A stretch of 64,000 bases of DNA, taken from NCBI RefSeq assembly GCF_900113285.1, contig NZ_FOOT01000003.1, positions 574,344-638,343 of the forward strand. The letters run 5' to 3'. The stretch is from Pontibacter chinhatensis. GTDB lineage: Bacteria > Bacteroidota > Bacteroidia > Cytophagales > Hymenobacteraceae. Both the position numbers and the translations under genes were made by a program. Position 1 is the stretch's first letter. Each line of letters opens with the position of its first letter. Below are positions 60,459 through 64,000 of the stretch, piece by piece. The notes under the pieces were generated by a model, which was given only the letters and a program-made list of their open reading frames with translations, ran no database searches and was not told the DNA's origin.

Positions 60459-60926
60459 TTACTCCTCCCTGGCCGTAAAGCCTACCGGAATTAGCAAGTC
60501 GCCTTCGTCGTACATATTTAAGTATAAGCTCAGAGTATCAGTTCCACCTTCCCAGTAGACTTTGTAGAGGTCCAGCAGGCCGGCATTGCCGAAAAGCCCG
60601 TTCGGCGTATCGAAGGCGCAGCAACTGCCCTCCCGGTAATAGCCCACTGCCTCCCCGTTAGGGCCCAGCAACGCGTTCAGAAAGCGCCGCTCGTTTATCG
60701 GGCCGCTTTGGTCGCGTGCGCCACCTACCTTTATCGCATTCTGCTGCTCATAGCCATAGGTTTTGTCGTCCGTCTTTGTGGTTAGCTTGTAGGTTCTGTC
60801 GTCGAGGTACGCTATCGGTGTAGTGCGGGTGTCGCCGATTCCCTGGTTGGTAGTTGCTTTTTGTTTTTGACCAGCGCAGGCGGCAAGCATGGCGGCGGCG
60901 CTCAGGGAGAGTATAAGTTTTTTCAT
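60459..60926 (-). CDS. Hypothetical lipoprotein, conserved in Bacteroidota
   Basis: A 155-aa protein with lipobox AACAGQ (Cys about 17). Recurrent segments are TYGYEQQNAIKVGG (about 58-71), NERRFLNALLGPNGE and GSCCAFDTPNGLFGNAGLLD with a CC pair. Relatives are often labelled as an octulosonate aldolase in databases, which the sequence does not support. Role unknown. Confidence 0.7.
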   Translation of the reverse strand: MKKLILSLSAAAMLAACAGQKQKATTNQGIGDTRTTPIAYLDDRTYKLTTKTDDKTYGYEQQNAIKVGGARDQSGPINERRFLNALLGPNGEAVGYYREGSCCAFDTPNGLFGNAGLLDLYKVYWEGGTDTLSLYLNMYDEGDLLIPVGFTAREE

Positions 60927-60959
60927 GCGGATAGGGTTTAGGGTGATGTAATTTATGGG

Positions 60960-61406
60960 TTATACTTTGTTAAGGGGCAAGCGCAGCTGGTACAGGTCAA
61001 AGCCTTTGGCCCAGAAGTCCTTTTCAGTCTTTTCCAGCGCAAAGCCCTGCTTTTCATAAAATTTGTATACCAGCTGCGTCGTCCGGACGATGACGGTGTT
61101 TATCTCTGGCTTGTTTTGAAGGATGTTGATTCTGTGCTGCAGCAGTCTGCTGCCGATGCCCTTGCCCTGGTGGTTGGGGTGGATCACGTCCCAGGAAATC
61201 CGGGCTACTCCTTCCTCCGGGAAATAGTTGATGCCGCCCGCCCCGATCAGCTCTCCGGCCTCCTCCACCACAAAATAATTTTCTACCTCCTTCTCCAGGT
61301 ACCCGGCAAAGTCGCTCTCTTCCTCCGGTGCGAAATAGGCAGGGATGTTTAGTCGCAGCAGGTATAAAAGCTGCACTTTGTCTGCGGGGGCGTAGGGACG
61401 GATCAT
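60960..61406 (-). CDS. GNAT acetyltransferase
   Basis: A 148-aa N-acetyltransferase. Motif A is ISWDVIHPNHQGKGIGSRLL (about 71-90) with the Q/RxxGxG/A acetyl-CoA loop, and YKFYEKQGFALEKTEK is the C-terminal motif B. Substrate unknown. It begins a run of small minus-strand genes to the right end of the window. Confidence 0.88.
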   Translation of the reverse strand: MIRPYAPADKVQLLYLLRLNIPAYFAPEEESDFAGYLEKEVENYFVVEEAGELIGAGGINYFPEEGVARISWDVIHPNHQGKGIGSRLLQHRINILQNKPEINTVIVRTTQLVYKFYEKQGFALEKTEKDFWAKGFDLYQLRLPLNKV

Positions 61407-61418
61407 GAAGTGTATACT

Positions 61419-61904
61419 TTACTTTTCGTTCAGTAACTCGATCGATTGCTCGATCTGGGTGATTAGCGGGAGGAACTCTGCCGGCACGTTTCTTCGCTCC
61501 TCATCAAATATCCAAAACTTCTTCTCGCTACCCCTGGCATACTCGATGTAGTAGCCGCTCCAGTCGTGCTCTGTTTTACCGATAAAGCCTCTTTGTGTAT
61601 TCAGTAGCTCCTGCGGGATTTTTTGTGCCAGCAAGCTCACCTGGCTATACTTTTCCTGTGGCAGTTTTCTGAATTTGCCGGTGTGGAATTGGTTAAAAGA
61701 GGGGTAGTTGGTGCTGTCCTCGAGGTACAGGTAAAGGCTGTTGTGCTCTATCTTGTATACTTTCATGCACTCGCCGTCTGCACATTCTTTATAAAAATGC
61801 CCGAAGATGAGGTAGTTTTCCTGGGCAGGTTTTTTTAGAAGAAAGGCCGATGCCAGCAGAAGTATGGCCCCAAGCAGCAACAGGAAGGTTTTGTTCGTTT
61901 TCAT
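61419..61904 (-). CDS. Hypothetical membrane-anchored or lipoprotein-like protein
   Basis: A 161-aa protein with an N-terminal helix FLLLLGAILLLASAFLL (about 7-23) and an extracytoplasmic domain rich in Tyr, Glu and Lys, including a Cys pair in FYKECADGECMK. No family is recognised. It is 12 bases upstream of the GNAT gene on the same strand, suggesting a short operon. Confidence 0.62.
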   Translation of the reverse strand: MKTNKTFLLLLGAILLLASAFLLKKPAQENYLIFGHFYKECADGECMKVYKIEHNSLYLYLEDSTNYPSFNQFHTGKFRKLPQEKYSQVSLLAQKIPQELLNTQRGFIGKTEHDWSGYYIEYARGSEKKFWIFDEERRNVPAEFLPLITQIEQSIELLNEK

Positions 61905-61987
61905 AGTAGCGTTTATAGGTGCACGAACTGGTGTTGCCAGTGTAGTTTATACTTTGTGTTTGATGGGGAGCGCGTTCCTAAGTTAAG

Positions 61988-62434
61988 TTATTTGTTCAGC
62001 GTGTAGTAAAAATGAACGACCTCCTCTTCGTTTGTTGGCTTTGTGAGCCGGTAAAAGTCAAGCGCATAGTCATCTACCTTATCTGCCTGCACAAACACCT
62101 CTTCGTAGCCGTTTTCACGACAATACCTGTTTACTTCGGCTATCAGCTTCTGGCCTATTCCCTGCCGCTGGCGGTTTTTCCGGACAGCCAGGTCATAGAT
62201 GTAGGCCAGCGGTTTGGTGGCGTAATATTGAGGCAACGTGTATACCGTCAGACCACCCACAACGGCATCCTCTTCTAAGGCGACGAAAACAAGAAACCCC
62301 GGATGTGCCAGCATGTTGAGTAAGTGCTCTTGCTGCGGCAACTGGAAATCCTGCATCTCAAAGACATCCTCAAACACCCGGATCAGCTCAATGAAATGAT
62401 TGATGTCCTTACCGGTTAATTTTCTGATTTCCAT
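61988..62434 (-). CDS. AAC(3)-I-like GNAT acetyltransferase
   Basis: A 148-aa GNAT. ITYDLAV-type motif AYIYDLAVRKNRQRQGIGQKL (about 75-95) with RQRQGIG binding acetyl-CoA, EVFVQADKVDDYALDFYRL (about 111-129) and the acidic N-terminal region FEDVFEMQDFQLP resemble aminoglycoside 3-N-acetyltransferases of the AAC(3)-I class. Activity on aminoglycosides is unproven; chromosomal relatives often have other substrates. Slightly AT-rich. Confidence 0.8.
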   Translation of the reverse strand: MEIRKLTGKDINHFIELIRVFEDVFEMQDFQLPQQEHLLNMLAHPGFLVFVALEEDAVVGGLTVYTLPQYYATKPLAYIYDLAVRKNRQRQGIGQKLIAEVNRYCRENGYEEVFVQADKVDDYALDFYRLTKPTNEEEVVHFYYTLNK

Positions 62435-62584
62435 TAAATGCGCTTTCTAAATTCATTTTGAGGAAATAGTACCTGAGCTCAGCCTGGAAAACTAAAATGG
62501 AATAGTGGCCGCCTGCTCCATCCGAAACCTTTTAGCCGGATTATGGCCAACCCATTGCCAGCGATTTTGCCGTCTGTTTCCGAC

Positions 62585-63013
62585 TCAGTCGTTTTTTGGG
62601 CTCTCTGTCAACGCCACAGATACCGCGTAGCTGTCTTCTAGCAGCTTGTATGTTACTATCAGGTTATCCTTTATTCCGATTTGAATGAAAAACAAAGAGT
62701 TAACTATCTGCCCTGTCTGGAGCATTTTGGTTGAGAACTCTCCTGATATGACGGCATCCTCCTGATCGATGAAAACTTTATCTACTGTCGCAGAAAGGGG
62801 CTCTGTGTTTTGCCATAATAACTGATAGCAGTCTCTTACTTCTTGCCGGCTCTTTCTTCTGCCTAACCATGGAGCAACGGCTTCGTTTCCAGGTATATGC
62901 CAATCCACCTCGTCAGCAAAAAGCTCAGATAGGTTGTTCAAGTCTCTTTGCGCAAGCAGTTGGAAGAACCGTTGGATAAGGCTCTGCATGGGAGAATCTC
63001 CTGTCATACTCAT
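62585..63013 (-). CDS. SnoaL/NTF2-like protein
   Basis: A 142-aa protein of the nuclear-transport-factor-2 fold: helix SLIQRFFQLLAQRDLNNLSELFADEVDW, then ISGEFSTKMLQTGQIVNSLFF and IKDNLIVTYKLLED strands, closing a cone-shaped pocket. SnoaL-like proteins are isomerases, cyclases or small-molecule binders. AT-rich; no AAGTATA motif inside. Confidence 0.75.
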   Translation of the reverse strand: MSMTGDSPMQSLIQRFFQLLAQRDLNNLSELFADEVDWHIPGNEAVAPWLGRRKSRQEVRDCYQLLWQNTEPLSATVDKVFIDQEDAVISGEFSTKMLQTGQIVNSLFFIQIGIKDNLIVTYKLLEDSYAVSVALTESPKND

Positions 63014-63125
63014 CTTAAATGATGTTTAGTAGCTCATATCTGAATGACTTTACTAGTATTTCTGCACGCCGGTACTAGTTGCGCAGTAAAGGTTAAAGCC
63101 GTATAGGATTAGGAAAATTGATTCC
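63014..63125 (-). other. Intergenic site with attC-like character
   Basis: Between the SnoaL-like and membrane genes. Read on the minus strand, 63100 to 63047 holds GCTTTAACCTTTACTGCGCA, CTAGTACC...GCAGAAAT and a TTTACT/AGTAAA inverted pair. A related pattern (CCTTAACCCTTGCTACACTA ... CGTTGGC ... GCAGAAATC) occurs at 63585-63521, and a third (CGTTAGCGGGAGAAATC) at 63955-63927. These shared pieces suggest a family of recombination sites, not proven. Confidence 0.35.
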
Positions 63126-63500
63126 TCAAACTGCTAGCTTTTTCAGGTTAGCTAAGGCCAGCATAACTCCCATGGCAAGCCCACTTAATGTTAGTGCCGA
63201 ACCTACCGAAATCATTGCTAAGGCGCTGTTATTAATGGTTTCAAAGTCTTTGAACTCAGACACCACAGCTAAAAAGCCATATAAACTACCTGTAGCAGCA
63301 ATTATGCCTATGCCAGTGCCTATTACTTTATGCTGTATTTTTGCCTGGATAATCAGACCTACTAGAAGCACTAAAGCTATAAAGCTAAAGTTTTGGATCA
63401 TAAATAGGTCGCCTAAAAACCAGAAGGCGACTAAGGAGATGAAATAGATGTATGGCAATAGTTGCCAGTTTTCCTTCTTTAGTTCTAATTGCTTTTTCAT
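63126..63500 (-). CDS. Small integral membrane protein
   Basis: A 124-aa protein with an N-terminal Lys/Gln-rich tail and four hydrophobic segments (YIYFISLVAFWFLG, FSFIALVLLVGLIIQA, IGTGIGIIAATGSLYGFLAV, and a C-terminal ALTLSGLAMGVMLALA). No motif. It sits in the AT-rich, motif-free end of the window and may be a cassette gene. Confidence 0.6.
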   Translation of the reverse strand: MKKQLELKKENWQLLPYIYFISLVAFWFLGDLFMIQNFSFIALVLLVGLIIQAKIQHKVIGTGIGIIAATGSLYGFLAVVSEFKDFETINNSALAMISVGSALTLSGLAMGVMLALANLKKLAV

Positions 63501-63603
63501 TTCGCTAGTGTTGCGTTTTGTGGATTTCTGCTTATGCCAACGGATTTGTGCAGCCGAAGCCCGTAGTGTAGCAAGGGTTAAGGCTGAACTGGGTTGGCAA
63601 AGG

Positions 63604-63888
63604 TTATTCTTCCTTTACAAGGAGCATTTTTAGTGCTTCACTTGTTTCAAATTCAGCAATATCAGCTTTCATTTGTTCTACCAACTTCTGATTTTCTTTA
63701 CTTACAGAGAGTGAGTTTAAAAAAGCTAATGCTTCCTTCTTCTTTCCCATGTAGCACAAGGCGGACGCTTTATTGCCAATAGCATCAACATCATTTCTAT
63801 CCTTCTCTATTCTTTGTTCATAAATCTCAGACGCCTTTTGTAGATAATCATTACTTAAACTCTGGTTACCGTTCATTATTTCTGCCAT
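63604..63888 (-). CDS. Short TPR-like protein
   Basis: A 94-aa helical protein. YLQKASEIYEQRIEKDRNDVDAIGNKASALCYMGKKKEALAFL (given here in parts: YLQKASEIYEQRIEKD and AIGNKASALCYMGKKKEALA) is one tetratricopeptide unit with its partner helix. It is too short for a full TPR scaffold, so it may be a truncated or single-repeat adaptor. AT-rich; upstream lies the third attC-like site. Confidence 0.55.
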   Translation of the reverse strand: MAEIMNGNQSLSNDYLQKASEIYEQRIEKDRNDVDAIGNKASALCYMGKKKEALAFLNSLSVSKENQKLVEQMKADIAEFETSEALKMLLVKEE

Positions 63889-64000
63889 GCTAGCCGTTAT
63901 GTAGAATTCCCCCCATATTAACTATTGATTTCTCCCGCTAACGTTGCTGCGTATCTATTTTGTATCCCTTGCAAGACCGGTTTCTAATTGACGCTTTAAA

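Noticed and set aside
1..64000. AAGTATA copies as ordinary promoters
   Set aside because: Some TATACTTTTG forms resemble TAnnTTTG, but most copies are inside genes, in both orientations and in terminators, with no downstream start.

Overview
The window looks like a chromosome segment of a Bacteroidota bacterium, most likely a Cytophagales/Hymenobacteraceae relative (Pontibacter-like; inference from gene content, no search run). The evidence is: a SusC/SusD pair, a type IX secretion sorting domain, families typical of this phylum (DUF2911, DUF2157/DUF4401/GDYXXLXY, PepSY-like, PorT-type barrels), promoters of the TAnnTTTG type, few Shine-Dalgarno sequences, and moderately high GC. I saw no rRNA, phage, CRISPR array or complete insertion sequence. 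One tRNA-Arg(CCT) is present.

Layout. 0-7 kb: end of murF, a barrel protein, rfbC, hflX, sixA and ppk1. 7-20 kb: a very large phosphoesterase/outer-membrane-barrel fusion, an HD phosphohydrolase fused to a Pycsar-effector-like membrane domain, tRNA-Arg, and a SusC-SusD-phosphoesterase operon. 20-27 kb: small secreted proteins, then a flavin oxidoreductase, type III polyketide synthase and methyltransferase cluster, small membrane proteins and a histone-deacetylase-family enzyme. 27.4-27.7 kb: an AT-rich gap with clustered DnaA boxes, a candidate oriC. 27.8-35 kb: a barrel protein, YceI, PfpI, and a siderophore TonB receptor with a PepSY reductase-like protein. 35.7-46 kb, mostly minus strand: omega-amidase plus aminotransferase, UDG-like protein, two disordered hydrophilic proteins, a response regulator with a PAS protein, and mfd. 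46-60 kb: a RAYT transposase with its REP palindromes, a J-domain protein, hydrolase-TPR fusion, MscS channel, the DUF2157-DUF4401-GDYXXLXY operon, GluQRS and a fatty-acid-hydroxylase/sterol-desaturase protein. 60-64 kb: a run of small minus-strand genes (GNATs, an AAC(3)-I-like enzyme, SnoaL-like, membrane, TPR) that becomes AT-rich and resembles a gene-cassette array.

The strongest unexplained signal is at DNA level. The heptamer AAGTATA (or its complement TATACTT) occurs about once every 420 bp on both strands, inside and between genes, in all reading frames, and often as inverted pairs that build terminator stems. My hand count is about 70 copies in the first 30 kb, where base composition predicts about 2. 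It behaves like the DNA-uptake sequences of Neisseria or Pasteurellaceae or the HIP1 element of cyanobacteria; I know of no description of it in this phylum. It is absent from the last 2 kb, the part that looks most recently acquired. A second non-coding signal is a 0.6-0.7 kb composite repeat present three times with the same block order (about 34.9, 53.6 and 57.0 kb).
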